Shown piece after piece: positions 45,430 to 59,955 of a DNA stretch of 64,000 nucleotides. The stretch is from Sordaria brevicollis (taxonomy: Eukaryota > Ascomycota > Sordariomycetes > Sordariales > Sordariaceae): assembly GCA_033439795.1 (NCBI GenBank), contig JAUTDP010000012.1:744001-808000 (forward strand), given 5' to 3'. How positions within the stretch are numbered: position 1 is the first letter of the stretch; each line of letters begins with the position of its first letter. A model generated the notes under the pieces. That model did not search any database and was not told where the DNA came from. It worked only from the letters and a program-made list of their open reading frames with translations. A program made the translations under genes and the position numbers.

Positions 45430-45782
45430 TTCCGGAGAGAAGTTAAGCCGAAGCGTTTTAAGTCTTATTTGCAGTTATTTGAGAGCATCCAGTTCAACGA
45501 AGTCGCAGAAAACTGACAGACGCTTCGCAGATGATTGGAGGGACACCAGCAATACGAGGAACTTATCTCCGAGGGATATGAGCAACGCGAGGAGAACAAT
45601 AATTCCACTTCCACGGGAAATGCAAATAGAACTTCGGATGCGTTAAGCTCCATGTCAGGCACGGGTGTTGACTTGCATGAATCGTAGGAGAGCTTAAAAG
45701 AATATTCAACGGGCCTAGAGGCAGAGGGTTCTGCGAATACTACATTCGCAGTTGGAGTCGCCCTCAACAATAATGAAAAATA
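45430..45782 (+). pseudogene. RIP-damaged coding relic
   Basis: One frame reads QLFESIQFNEVAEN, stop, QTLRR, stop, LEGHQQYEELISEGYEQREE, then a Ser/Thr/Asn-rich part, stop, and ESLKEYSTGLEAEGSANTTF to a final TAG. The three internal stops are TGA, TGA and TAG, each one C-to-T change from CGA or CAG, which is the RIP signature. Family unknown. Confidence 0.45.
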
Positions 45783-46018
45783 GTATTCCCTTGGGCGGAG
45801 CCGGATATACCCAACGGAGACAATGAAACGCCCATTCTATCTTCCTCTTTCATATAAACGTTCTTTTACTTTCAATATATTCTTTATTTCTTTATTTAAT
45901 TATTTATATTTCTATTTATTGAATTTTTGTTTTATTCCTTTATATATTTATGAATTTATTTGTTTATTCAATTTTTTACTTCTTTCTGTGTTTATTTATT
46001 TACTTATTACTTTATGTA

Positions 46019-46031
46019 TTTGTTTATTTGT

Positions 46032-46086
<55 letters not shown>

Positions 46087-46087
46087 C

Positions 46088-46142
<55 letters not shown>

Positions 46143-46147
46143 CTTCT

Positions 46148-46190
<43 letters not shown>

Positions 46191-46260
46191 TTGATTTATT
46201 TATTTATTTATTTATTTATGTATTTATTTTTTTTTCATTTATTTATTTATTTAATTATTT
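46019..46260. repeat. (TTTA)n microsatellite
   Basis: A near-perfect TTTA tetranucleotide array of about 240 bp with a few single-base changes. It lies in AT-rich sequence that begins near 45830 and continues to 46495. Confidence 0.95.
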
Positions 46261-46497
46261 ATTGATTAATTAATTTATGAATTTATTTTTTAGTTTTTTC
46301 TTTTTTTTATTGATTCCTTTAGTTATTTGTTTATTTTTTTATTAATTCCTCTATTTATTTGTTTATGTATTTTCTATGTAATACATTTATTTATATATAA
46401 CGATATTAAATTTACAATTTATATAGTTTTTTTATATAATTCATTCATTATTTATTATATTATTTAGCTTTCATTTTATTTATTTATTAATTCATTT

Positions 46498-46745
46498 AAA
46501 GCGGAGCTTCAACATTGAGAAGTGTTGAAAAAACACGGAGCAAAGCGTTGAGCGTAGCTTCTTCTATAATACGGTGACCCCCCTGCAATAATCCCTGTAA
46601 ATCTTCCCGAGGTTTACCCGCGATTTGGCGTATTGGGATTGGTTGAAAAAAATTTCTGGAGTTGGAATTGGCTAGATTAAACCCCCTATCCCTGTTCGCC
46701 AAGCTCGCTTAGCGCTTAGCGGCTCGCTTAAGGCTTGGCATTTGA
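46498..46745. other. GC-normal island with short palindromes
   Basis: This starts AAGCGGAGCTTCAAC. The reverse complement of its first 11 bases, AAGCTCCGCTT, occurs at about 47420-47430, beyond the TAA array. Near 46700-46735 it has GCTTAGCGCTTAGCGGC-type inverted words. A minus-strand frame reads REDLQGLLQGGHRIIEEATL, which looks coding but is short and starts without ATG. It may be a relic. Confidence 0.4.
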
Positions 46746-46764
46746 AAGTGGGTCCTATCCAAAT

Positions 46765-46884
46765 AAAGTGGGTACCAAAATGATGAGTAAGCCGAGACGA
46801 GTACAGTGGTACCACTCACGTGACCGTGGGTAGCCTGCCGGCCGAGAAAAACGACTTTGAAAAAAAAAAAAACCGACGGATAGG
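46765..46884 (-). repeat. Inverted homologous segment, left copy
   Basis: On the minus strand this reads CCTATCCGTCGG, a T-run, CAAAGTCGTTTTTCTC and, 63 bp further, TTTTGGTACCCACTTTA. The plus strand at 62020-62134 carries the same words in the same order and spacing. The pair therefore brackets the AT-rich block as inverted repeats. Confidence 0.6.
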
Positions 46885-46978
46885 ATTTCGAAGGAAATAT
46901 TTCGAAAAATTTCGCTAAGTCCCCAAACCTTCTCGCCTACCCGGCACTTTAAAAAAAATCGAAATAAATTTCGCCACC

Positions 46979-47008
46979 GGGGGGAAGGGAGGGGGGGGGG
47001 CGGGGGGG
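46979..47008 (+). repeat. G-tract
   Basis: A run of GGGGGG, GGG, then eleven Gs, one C and seven Gs stands directly before the TAA array. It has enough G-runs to form a quadruplex on the plus strand. Confidence 0.8.
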
Positions 47009-47013
47009 TAGTA

Positions 47014-47369
<356 letters not shown>

Positions 47370-47454
47370 TAGAAAGAATATATTAAAGATATAATAAAAA
47401 AATAGAGGAAGTAAATGTTAAGCTCCGCTTCAAGTAAATTTCTGCCCACCTGTA

Positions 47455-47479
47455 CAAAATTTGCCGAAGGCAAATTTTG
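47455..47479. repeat. Perfect 11-bp stem hairpin
   Basis: CAAAATTTGCC, a GAA loop, and GGCAAATTTTG form a perfect inverted repeat. It is followed by a GC-rich stretch (GCGGGGGTACGGGGGCAGTA) in otherwise AT-rich DNA. Such GC clusters are known from fungal mitochondrial DNA and plasmids, but here they lie in nuclear-looking sequence. Confidence 0.7.
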
Positions 47480-47595
47480 CGGGGGTACGGGGGCAGTAGC
47501 CCTCGTTAATTATTATGTACTTATTTATTTCTTTAACTATTTAAATACTTATTGTTATTATTAAAATTTATTCTTTAAAGTTTCTAATTTATTAA

Positions 47596-48060
47596 TGTAG
47601 GGTGAAATTATTATTTACCTAAATGTATGAATAATTGTTTGAGTAGTAGATAATAGGGTAGGTATAAATCTATACCTCCCTCCCTCTGGAAGATTCGGAG
47701 CCTATATTTAAAAAAAGGATAAAAGGGGGAAGCTTCTCCCTCCTTCGATTAAAGGAAGTAAGAGGAAGAATTAAAGAAGACAATAATTTCATTTTTTACC
47801 CAAAGAACTTTTTTTACAAAATTATTAAATAACCCCCCTTAAAGATTTTTAAGAGAATTAATTAATAAATCTATTCTTACTTAAAGAAATAAATAAGAGT
47901 AAAACTTTATTTTACTTTTACTCTTCTTCTTATAATAATGAAATTAAAAATTATTAACCTTATTTACGTTTCTTAAATAAAGATCCCTAAATTAATTTAA
48001 TTCTTCGCTATAAATTTATAATATAAGCTTTATTTCCTTTATAGTATAATTTTTAATCCA
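47596..48060 (+). repeat. Left LTR
   Basis: It begins TGTAGGGTGAAATTATT and ends TTTTTAATCCA. It is the same length as the right LTR (465 bp), and the differences I checked are G/A or C/T, as expected from RIP. A well-preserved central part includes CTCCCTCCTTCGATTAAAGG and GGAGCCTATATTTAAAAAAA. Confidence 0.88.
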
Positions 48061-51000
48061 AATTAAATTTAATAATAAGGACGAAATAAATTTTAAATTC
48101 CTAATCAAATTAATTAATACGGACGTAAAAGACCTTCGGCCGGGGTCTTTTATAAACGCGAAAATTATCTTCGTAACCTTTAGAATATTATTTTAAATAT
48201 TAATAATCGAATAGCGAAATATTAATCGGTATTAATAATAAAGGAATCTTTCAATAAATTTATAGGAAATTTTAACTTCGTATATATACGAATTTCCGTT
48301 TTTCCGATATTATAAGATTTTAATTAATAGAAAATAGATTAAAAGATAAAAGAAGAAATAAAAGATTGAGAATTATAAAAAAATCGGAATAATAAAGGTA
48401 AAAGATTTAGAAATTGAAGAATTTATTAATAAATTTAAATAAGAATTATTAAAGAAATACCGAAGGGACTAAATTTATTCTTTATTATAAATTATCCGTT
48501 CGTTAAATATTCGTATTTTATACGCGGAATTCGCTCTCCGATTAATTAAAATTATCGTAGGATTTTTCTTTCTAATAATCCGAAGATTTTTTAATATTTC
48601 GAAAGAATTTTTAATTTTATTAAAAGAAATAAGGTTTCTTAACGAAGGTATTATTAAATAGACCTACTTTTTAAATAGTTTAGAAATAAAATTATTACGA
48701 GATTTTAAGAGCGGTAAAGACCTATTAGTAGTATTATAGTATTTAAATCGAAAGCTTATTAATAAAGAGGTATAAATTTATATTTCCTTTAAGAAGGATA
48801 TAAATAATAATTAATATTTTAATTATACGTATAATACCCCTCTTCCCCCTTATTTACTATTTATTACTTATAAACTTATATTATTTATTATATTTAATAA
48901 GGATATTACTACTACGTTTAAAGATATTCCCTTTATTTCTTCTTCTTTTTTATTAATTTCATTATTTATTCCTTTTAATTCCCTTTTTATTAAGCGAATT
49001 CCTTTTATTAAAATAATTTTTAATATTATTATTATTATTTTAATTAATAATATTATTTATAATATTATTTCCATTAATTTTTTTAACGGGAATAGGGTTA
49101 TTAAATATTTTAAATTATTTAAAGAAAAAGTTAAAATTTACGAATTTAGTAATAACGAATAGAAGATCTCTACTTAGTTTTAATAATATAAAAAGGAACT
49201 TAAGGATATTAATAAAAGTATTATTCGTAAATTCAAATTCTAAAAGATTTATATTTAATTTAAATTTATAAAACGGTTTAAAATAGTTTATAAAATTAAG
49301 GACCTTAAGTAAATTAAAAATACGGCTATTATTTTAAAATATTTCTATTCTAAATAGGTTCTTAATAATTATAATATTATTATAAATATTATTTTTATTT
49401 ATATAGTTTTATTAATTCGCTAAACCGTTATTAATTAATTCCTCGTTTATATTAATATTATTAAGAATTTTTATTAAAAATTTAATTTCGAAATTAAATA
49501 AATTATAACCTCCTTCTTTAATAAATATAAGGAGGAATTCTATTATATAAATTAAGTAGAGTTCTTAATTAAATTAAACGGTTTAATTATCGAATAATTC
49601 GACGATATTAAATTTAACGATTATTTTAATAATAAGGAAGAAATTAGTATTTACCGTTTTATACGTAAAGCGATTCGTTTTTCTAATAAAGAATTTACCT
49701 AAAGCGTTAATAAGAAATTTATTAAAAAATCTATCTTTAAATCTATTTTTAAAGCCGCCGAAATTCCTATTATAATTAGGGATAATTAAATAAAGAAATT
49801 AATTAAATCCTTCGAATAATTGGTTATTACTTATAAATCCTTAATAAATAATTAAATTGTTAATACCGCTATCCCGCCTCTTTTTATACCTTTTTAACTT
49901 TAACCGATTTAAATTTATTATCTTTAAATTAATTCGGTTTAAACCCGCCCTTATAATAAAAATTATATTAATAATAGAAGAAGGAAGGAACTTTATCGTT
50001 AAATATATTATTATTATAATAAAATAGGTTATTATTTATTTAATTATAAAAAAAAGGATAAGGACGATTCTTATAATATTATATAATAAATTACCCCTAA
50101 TAAGTAAAGATCCGTAGGTATTATTATTTATATAAATAATATTATAAACGCTTTTAATTTATTCCCTAACGAAATATATATTCGTACTATTAATTAAAGC
50201 GCTTTAAAAAAGGTAATCCGTTTATTATTTACTTTAAACTTAAATTATCCTAATTATAAAGATTTTAAAAAATAGGAGAAAGATATTTAATAAAAGGGTA
50301 TTATTATGAATCTTCGTTTTACCCCTTATTTTAAACTCCTTAAAGACCCTAATATAACGAAAAAATAATAAAATATAATTCTCGCTTGGAAAATTAATAT
50401 TAAGGCTATTAATTAGATTATTACTAATATTTTTAATTTATAAATTTAAATATTTATAATTTCTAAAATTAAAGATATTACTAATTCTATTAACGGGCGA
50501 ATTAATTCCCTTCTTAATACGGTTATTATTATTATTAAAGAATTAAAGAAGCTTAAAATAAAGGAAATTATACCCGATTATATTATAACGCCCCCCTTTA
50601 TTTAATTTTCTAACGTTAAAATTAATAAATTTATACCCAAATAGCCTAATTAAATTCTTAAGGATAAAAACCGTATTAATAAAATAACGTTTATAATAAT
50701 AATAACGCTTTCGATAAAAATAATAGCTAAAAAGGCGCTTATAATCGAAAAGGATAGAGGCGTTAATTAACCGATCCTTTAAAATACTATTTTTAAATTC
50801 CGAAAATAATACCCTATAATTATTAAATTTATAAACGTTAAAATTACCGTTATTATTAAGGATATTATTCGGAATAACCTAATTATTATTAAAATTATCT
50901 ATAATTAGATTAAATAGCTTTTTAATATATTTTATACGAAGGACGGGGTTCCCAAAATCCAATTTAAATATTATAATAATATTACCCCTAATAATAATTT

Positions 51001-54000
51001 TAAAGCCAATTATTTTATTCCCGTTTAATAAAGAATTTAAACGTATTTTATCGTAATTATTAATCCAACCTATAATCCTTTTATTAATTTTATAAAAACC
51101 TTTTTTAGGGATAAACTCTTTTTTTTATTCAATTAATAAAATATTACCAATTAACGGAGGGCTAAATCTCCTCCTATTTAAATTTTATTAACCTATAATA
51201 TTTTAACCCTAGCGATTAATTAAATAAAATAAATCGATAAATCTTCTCTTATTAGGAACGAAATTACGCGCCTAATATTATTATTAATCCTTTATATTTC
51301 TATTAATATAAAAAGAAGTAAAAAAGTATTTACTTTATTAAATAATAGCGCCGAATATAATATTATTAATAAAACGTTAATTAATAACCTTAAATTATAA
51401 AATATTTTTACCTAAATTATTAATATTAATAATAATAGCGGGAAGAAGGGTTTCCTTAAAGAAATTTATAAGAAGGTATATTTATTTAATAAAGGAAGGG
51501 AAATTTATTTCTTTATTACCGAATAGCCTTTACCTAATTACAATATTATTTTAGGCCTACTATTCATTTATAATATAAATATCTATTTAATTTATAAGGA
51601 TAATAAAATTTTCGTTATTATAATAATTAAAAAGATAATAATTTGCACCGTATTAATTGGGATTTATAATTTAATAAAAAGGGCTTTTAAAAATAGGTAA
51701 AGGGTTTAACTCCCCTATAATTATAATAATAATAACGGAAAAAGAAATAATAATAAGGGAAAAAAGGGAAAAGAGGAAGGAATAGCAGAAGTAAATAAAA
51801 GAGGAGGAAAAATAAATATTAGAATAATTAAAAGAAGATAATAAATAAATCGCCCCTATATTAAATTCCGCGGCTAAATAGGTTTTAGAATTATTATAGC
51901 GAGAAAAGGATAATTTAAAGGAATTAGAAAATATATAAAAGGGTATAGATAATTTAATACGGATTTTTAAATAATCTTTATAACGGATACGAAGGGGGGT
52001 AATTATATTAATTCGGAAGTTTAATTTAAAAAGGAGATTTTTATTAAGAGAAGAGTTTAATTTTAAAAGAAGATTAAAAGTAATATTTTAAATATATATT
52101 ATATATAAACGAATAATTTAAAAGGTTAACCTAATCGATAATATAATTTTTAATAATTCTAAATTTAAAGGGGATTTTAATTAAAAAATAAAGCGATCAA
52201 AAGTAATTAAAGAGCGGATTATTATTTTATTTAAAAATTTTGATTCTAAATAGGATTAATATATTATTTTACGTTTTACAGAATTAATTAAAGGGTTTCG
52301 CTTTATTAAAGAACGCTTTTAAATTATTTTAAAAACGGTTTAAAATATTTTAAACGAAGTAAAAATTAAATTATTTACCTATATTCTTTATAATAAAGAA
52401 TAAATTCTTATATAGGATTTTAATAAGTATAGAAAATTTAACCTAAATATTATCCCCCCTTAATAAATCCGTATTATATTTTATTTTATTTAATAAATAA
52501 AATCTATCCTAATATTTAAAGCCCTTTATAATTAAATATATAATCTATTAAAAAATAGAATATAAAAAGGAATTTTCGAAGAAAATTATATTATTTACTA
52601 AAATAATTAGTTTTTAATTACTAAAAAAAATAATGGCCTATATTTTATTAATAATACCTAATAAATTAATAAAGTAATTTTAAAAAATATTAACCTACTT
52701 CTAAATTATAAAGAATTTAGCGAAACGTTTAAAGGGTATAAAATACTATTTTCATTCGACCTTTTCTCTAATTATAATTAAATTCCCCTCGATAAAATTA
52801 ATTACGACCTTATTATTTTTTTAATATTTTTAAACCTTTTTAAAATAATTATTCTACTTTAAGGAAATACTAATTCGGTTATTCAATTTATAAAAACGAT
52901 AATTAAAATACTCTATAATTTAATTCCTAACGTTTATTAACTATACTTTAATAATATTTATATTAAAGGGCTTTGGACAATTTATAACGAAGAATAAATC
53001 GGCTCGAGCGGGATTAAAAAATATATTTTAAAATACTTTATAAATATTAATGAAGTCCTAATTAACGTTAAATTTACTAAAAATATTATTATAATAATTA
53101 AATTATAATAATATTAGAAAGAGGTAATTTTTATTAAATATTTTTATATATTTAATAGAAGGGCCTTAATTAAAGAGAAAATCCGAAGAATTAATGAATA
53201 AATTTATTATAAAAAGACTTTTAAGAAAAAGGGAAACAGTATTTAAGAAGTCTATTCCTTTTTAAGAATTATAAATTATTATCGGGTATAGATCCGCGGG
53301 TTTAATATTATTATAATCCTTCTTTACGCTTTAATAAAAAAAGGAATTACGTTTAAATAAATTAAAAATAAATAATTCGTAATAAAATACTTTTAATATT
53401 TAATTACTACGGTTTTAATCTTTACGACCCTTATTTATAATAATAAATACTATAAAATTATTATTCTAATAATCGATATTTCTTTTAAAGGTTAGGGAAG
53501 TATCTTAAAGTAAATTAGCCCTAATAATAAAAAATATCCGTATAGGTTTAAAAGGGGAATTTAATTAAAAGTTGAAAAGCGTTATAATATTATTAAAAAG
53601 GAATTTTAGGGGCTTCTTTATACTTTAAAACGCTTATAGAAATACTTTTTTAGAATATATTTCGTTATTAAAACCGATATTATAATTTTTATATATTAAT
53701 TTAATAATATTATTAATAATATCCTAAGGGCTTTATTAATATATTAAATTACTCAAATTAAATTTTTCGATTTTAAAATTAAATATATTCCTAATTTAAA
53801 AAATTCTATAATTAATAAGTTATTTTATAAACCCCTTAAATTTTTTAATTTATATAAAAAGGAATATAAAAAAGATATTAACGATTTTATAAATATGTAA
53901 ATTTATATTACCTTTATAGAACTATTTAAATTAATTCTATATAGTAATTAATTGTAATAATCGGAAGAAATTATTAAATTCCTTTTAATTATAGAAATTC

Positions 54001-55690
54001 CTATTTATTTAAAAAATATAATTTTAAGGCGCTAATTCCGTAATAACGTATTAAAATATATAATTTAAAATAATATTTTTTAATTACGGCCTACCAATTC
54101 TATTTAATTCCCTAAGCGGATTATTAATATTTAAAAAGAGTAGTAATTAATTATAATTTAATATTATAATAAAGTAGAATATTAAAGGCGTAAAGGAATA
54201 TATTATTATATTATTAAATATTATTATTAAAAGGGTATATATAATAATATTAAAGAATTAATTTATTCCTACCCCTAATATTAATAATTTAATCCTAAAT
54301 ATTTCGAAAATAATTATTAATAATTTTATTCTAATTCTTACCCTTTTAGTAAATAGATTTTAAATATTTAATATCTTTTAAGGGCCGACGGGAAAAGGAT
54401 TTTTCTCTTAGAGGTTAGGGATAATATAATCGGTTATATTAAAATTACCGTTTTATTTAATATTAAATTTATTTAAGTAAAATATTTCTTTAAATTTATT
54501 TTTTTAAAATAGGGATATCTTTTAACGGTTTTAATTAATAGTAGTTTTAAATTCTAATTAGCCGTTATTAAATATTTAATTCAATTAAGGATCCGTAAAA
54601 AATATATTATACCCTTTAATTTTAGAGTTAATAAGAATAATAAATAAAGGTATATAATAATTACCGCTTTATATATAAAAATAATAGATAATAAAGGGCG
54701 TAATTAGAAGAAATTTTTACCCTACGTTTTATTTACTAATTAAAGAATAATCTAGAGTAATTACAGTTATATTCCCTTTTAATTAATTTATAATTATAAT
54801 TCTATTATTCTTATTAAATTTAATTTACCTTTATAATAGGTTATTAATTAGAAAAATAATAATAAATTAATAACGAAGGAGGAATTAATTTACGCTATTA
54901 TTTAAATACGTAAAGAATCGGAATACTAATTTAATTAAATCGTTAAAAAGGTCGCCATAATAAAGGAAATAGTTGCCGCCTATTATAATAAAAAGGATAA
55001 ACGAAAAATATACCCTATTAATATTTAAATTGAAATTGGAAACCTTATTTTAAAATATAATAATATTAAAAGGGTAAATATAAATTCTATACGGAAATTA
55101 ATTTATTATTAAGAAAGTCCCTATCGTATATACTAAATTTCCTCTTCGAATAATATTTATCATTTAAATACTTTTAATAAAATCCTTTTAAAAAGGTTAA
55201 TAAGCGTTAAAAATATTAAGAAATTCGTAAATAAAAATAAAATAATATTAAATACTAAAGATTTAATAAAAGGCTTATAGGAATTAATTAATCCCGAAGA
55301 AGGATTTATTCGGGGTTTAATTAATAATAGAAAAATCGTAGAAAAAATTCTTAAAAGATTTTTAAGGGCGGAAAAGCCTTAATTAATACCTATTAAAGGA
55401 ATTCGAACGAAGATTTTTAATAAAAAAATACGCTAAAATTTTAAAAAATCTTTAATCGAAATAATTATTTTAACGGGAAAGCCTCCGGAGGAGTAAACTT
55501 TAATTAAAAATTAAACCAAAATATAATTAAATATTATAAAAGGGGAAGAAATTTAGCCCTAATTTAAAAACGACCCTAATTAATTTTAAATTATAAATAA
55601 AGGATTATAACGTTAGAAAATATATAATAAAATTAATAACCGCTAATATTTATAGGACGTTATAAATACTATTTTTTTTCGAATTACCGA
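48061..55690 (+). pseudogene. RIP-destroyed gag-pol region
   Basis: No frame is open for long. Translating through stops around 53270-53900 gives a recognisable order: an RT-to-RNase H connection with KKGITFK, then IIDISFKG and KYPYRFKRG, an R-Y-x3-K-x-E-like helix, then FFDFKIKYIPNLKNSI followed by a run ending KKDINDFI. This matches the RNase H end of fungal Ty3/gypsy pol, where the motif is FDFxxxHxPGxxNxxADxxSR. RT should lie upstream (about 52100-53270) and integrase downstream to about 55600. Gag is expected in 48.3-51.5 kb but is not readable. Alanine, glutamine and arginine codons are nearly absent, as C-to-T decay predicts. Confidence 0.65.
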
Positions 55691-58600
55691 AAATACCCCC
55701 GACCGAACGGCGTTTAAACCGATTTATACCCGATTAATTTTTTAATTACTAATTATTTTCGGCTAAGAATTCCGATTCCTTTTTTTTTTTTTTCTTTTTT
55801 TTTATATCTTTTATTTTTCGTATTAGGTCCTTTATCCTTACCTTTAATTATTTATTTTTAATTATTCGTTTTTACTTTTATTTCTTTTAATCGATTAAAG
55901 GAAATCCCTATTAAATTCTATAATATAAATAATCTTTAAAAGCCGACTTCAATTGTTAATTTTTTAGGGAATTATTATTTAAAATTAGAGTAAATTAAAA
56001 TACCCTTAATATTAAGAGTTTAATACCTTCCTAACCGTTTTATATTATTTTTTAATATTTTGCTTTAAGGAGATTTTTTTTAATAAAAATAATTATTCGG
56101 AATTTTAATTATTTTTAAAAGGAAAATTAAATATTAAAATAAGAGGGAAATATTGAGGGGAAATTATTTTTTTTTATTACTTACTTATTTTATACTTATT
56201 TTATTTATTAGAAATTTTTCGCCGAAAAAGTTTTATTTTTTATATAGGAGGTATTAATTTATATTTATAACGCTAATTTATTTTTACTACTCTCTTTAAG
56301 AGGAATAATAATACCTTTTCCCTCTTTTTTAATAATAATAATAATATTATTTTCTTTACTTTTATTACCTTTAGAATTATTACTTTTAATAACCCTTTTA
56401 CTAAAAATTTATTAATTAATTCCTCCCTCAATTTTAATATCCTCGATATTAATTTCGAATTTTATTTTTTTACGAATAGGCTTTTTATTTTTACTAATTT
56501 CTCCGCTACCTTTACTATAAAATTTACTTTCTTCACCTAAATTATTATTATCCTTTGAGAGCCGATTTATATTAATAATATTAAAAGTATCTTCGTTATT
56601 ATATATAGTATGAATTTTAAAATAATTACCGCGAATATTCAAATTTTTTCTTTTTATATTTAATTATCTATATTTAAATTAAATATATTTAACCTAATTT
56701 TTAAAATTATTAAATATGTACCGATTTACTCTTTATTAATAATTTTTAAATACGCTATTAATTATTAAAATAGGGCTACTAATATTGCGATTGCTAATTA
56801 AAATTTCGATAAAAGGCCGTAGTATAACGTCTTTACGAAATTTAAATTAAAATTCCCTTTTAGAATAATTTAAATAAATATATTAATTTATTCGTTTAAT
56901 ATTTTAAGCGTAATTCCCGTATATACCTCCTTTAATATTTCCCGGTATAGAAATATAATTTACGAAAAAAGATTAAACGTTAAGGGATTTTTATTCGTTA
57001 TTATAAGTAAAGATCGAAATATACGATTTCTAAATCTATTTAATATAATTAATATAAAGGAACCAGTTTTTAAAAGGAAGAAATTAATTAGTAAAGGAAA
57101 ATAAAAAAAGAAGAAGAATAAATCCGTATAGGGAATTATATATTTAAATAAATAAATTAAAAATACGCTCTTTTTTAATATATATATAAACGTTATAATA
57201 ATTTAAAAGTTAACTTCCTTTCTTCTTAATAAAAATACCCTAATATTCTTTAATATTAAAATTATATTTATTAAAATATTTAAAGATAATACGCCGGTAT
57301 TAATTTATTAAATAGAATTCTTTTATTGAATTTTTAATTTATTTAAAAAATTTTAATAAAATTTATTCGAAATAGAGCGAATTAATAAAGGGAGGATAAA
57401 TAATAATAAAAATTTTTACCCTAGAAAAAAAGACTTCGGTATTTATATTTATAAATATTCCCTAAAATTAATTATTATCGAATTCGTAACTTTAATAAAT
57501 ATAAACTTTATTAAAAAATTGTTTCTTTTTATTAAAATAGGCGTTTATATAATAAAGATTATTTTGAATAATTAAAAGGAAATTAGGGATAAAATTATAA
57601 AAGGCTAGAACCGAAAAATATTTACCTATAATAATAATATATTTACCGAAATTTATATTAAAAAAAGGTTTCTTTTATTAATTAATAAATACTTTAAAAT
57701 ATTAAATCTCATTTTAAACGGGATTTTTCGTAATATTTTTAAATCCAATTATAATATTTTAATAGAGGAGGCGAATTTATATAATATTATTTAAAAAAAA
57801 AGAAATTTTTAAATAAAAGGAAGCGGATAAAGTAAAAAAGACTAGTATAAATTTACTCGTCGGTTAAAAAAGGAAATTTTAATTCCTTCTTTAATTATTT
57901 TAATAAATTACTTAAATAACGAAAATAAGATAATTAATAAGAATGGAATTTAAATGTAAAAAAGTATTTAGATAAATAAATATTCGGACTTAAAAGTATT
58001 TTTCGGGCAGTATAGTAATAAAAAAGTATTTATAATATTAATAATAATTTTAGGATAATATAAACTTACACGAAAGATAAAAAATTCTTACAATAATAAA
58101 AAAATTTCAACGCGTTATAGGGTAGGAGATTTTTCTTTCCCTTTATTATAACTTCTAATACTTTTTTTTTTTATTAAAAAATAAATTTATATTAACCTTT
58201 TATAACCTTTTTTATTAAATATCCTTATATTTCTAATTTTAATAATATTATAATCTTTAAGAAAAACCCTTTTTTTCCTTCTTAAAATCTTTACCCTATT
58301 AAACGTTTATTTTTTACTCTTACGCAAATCCATTCCTCGATTAAAAATAAATTCGAACGAAGAAATTATTTTTACGTAGGAGGAATAAACCTTTTTCGCT
58401 AAGAATATAGTACGCTACTAAATTAAAAAATTATTTAAAAGGATAAAATTTATTATCGAATTCTAAAAACGGCAAATTTATAATTAGAAGGATATTAAAA
58501 TATATATAAAGTAAGTTTACCCCCCTAAAATAATTAAAAAAGAATAATAAAGCTTTACCCCCTATTTAAATTAGCGTTTCCTAATTATTATAAATAGACG

Positions 58601-59947
58601 TTTAAACGAGGAAAAATTACTATTATATTTATTTACTATAAAGCCCGAAATTAATAAAATATTATTAAAATTAATTTATAAAAACGTTCCCCTATTTATC
58701 AATTAGTTTACTATTTTTTAATAACTTAACCGCCTTATTTAAAAATAAATTTATTTTAACTTTATAAACTTTTAATATTTTATAAATATTTAAATTTAAA
58801 TGGAAAATATTAATATTTATATAACCCTTATTTATATATTACGTAATTTCGGGGATTATATTTATATCCCTTCCTAAGCCTATAATTCGATAATAATAAT
58901 ATAAAATTTCCCGGACTAAAAGGAAATTTACCCGACTTCTTTAAAACTATTAAATAATAATATATCCTAATATAAATTAATAAGTATTTTATTTTAATAA
59001 TTTATAATAATAGAAATAAACGATAATTTATTTATAATTTAATACCTACCTTCAATAATTACGAACGTACGAAGAAAGTTTATTTTTCTTTAATTTAATA
59101 ATATATTATTATTTATAAATTTAATAATTAATTTATTAATTTAAAAAAGCGGTTTATTTAAATCGAAATACTTTTTCTACGCTAAATTTATACTTAATTT
59201 TACGGTTTTTAGTATTTAAAAACTACGCGAATTTTCTTTATTAAAATTTAATACCGAAAATATAATATTAAAAATTTAAAGTTAATTAATTAGGAGGAGG
59301 GAAATTATTAGAAGCTATAAATTTAGATTAATTCGATATATTTTTTCGAATCCGTTATAATTTATATATAAATACGCGTAATTTATAACGCTTTAAATAT
59401 TTATTATATTTATATATTAACCTACGTTAGAAATTATTTAAAAATCGAAATAAATTTATTTTAACGAATTATAATATTCTATAGCGAAGATAATAAATCA
59501 AATTAGCCTTTTCGGTTAAAAATATTCGGATTTTTCGGTAAATATAATATTATATTATTATAAAGAAAAAAGGATATTTTATATTTCCTTTAAAAAAATT
59601 AGAACGCTTTTTATAATATTTTTTAATAAAATAATAAAAGTTATAATTTTTCTAAAAGGAAATTTTCAAAACTTTTCTTCGCCTAAAGAAAATAATAAAT
59701 CTTCTCCCCTAATTCCTTATTAATATTAAATTTAAGTAGCTCTTTTTTTTCCTCCTCCTTTTTTAAAAAAAAAAGTCGTAAATAAAGAAAAACTATTATA
59801 CCTATACTTAATACCAATTTTAAAAACGATAAATTTTTTAGAATTATTAACGAAAGAGAATAAATTTCTTCTATATTTACTATAAAAATTACCCGCGCTT
59901 AAAAAAAAAAGCTCTTAACCTAAATTATAATAGTTAATCTTAATATT
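55691..59947. other. Unassigned interior of the retrotransposon
   Basis: About 4.3 kb between pol and the nested element, equally RIP-mutated. One minus-strand frame remains open at 56412-56642. It has an acidic-to-asparagine pattern (EESKFYSKGSGEISKNKK) that would be Asp/Glu-rich before mutation. This hints at an antisense gene or a second inserted element. I cannot name it. Confidence 0.45.
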
Positions 59948-59955
59948 ATTTTTAA

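Larger units (their letters stand above)
45003..45820. other. Transition zone toward the AT-rich block
   Basis: Decaying sequence of falling GC content. It holds the heptapeptide minisatellite (45134-45207) and a mutated coding relic (45430-45782), listed separately. No intact gene is present. Confidence 0.5.

Noticed and set aside
45823..46273. Open frames of Phe/Ile/Tyr/Leu repeats resembling membrane proteins
   Set aside because: Direct translation of the TTTA tetranucleotide array in three frames; no unique sequence.
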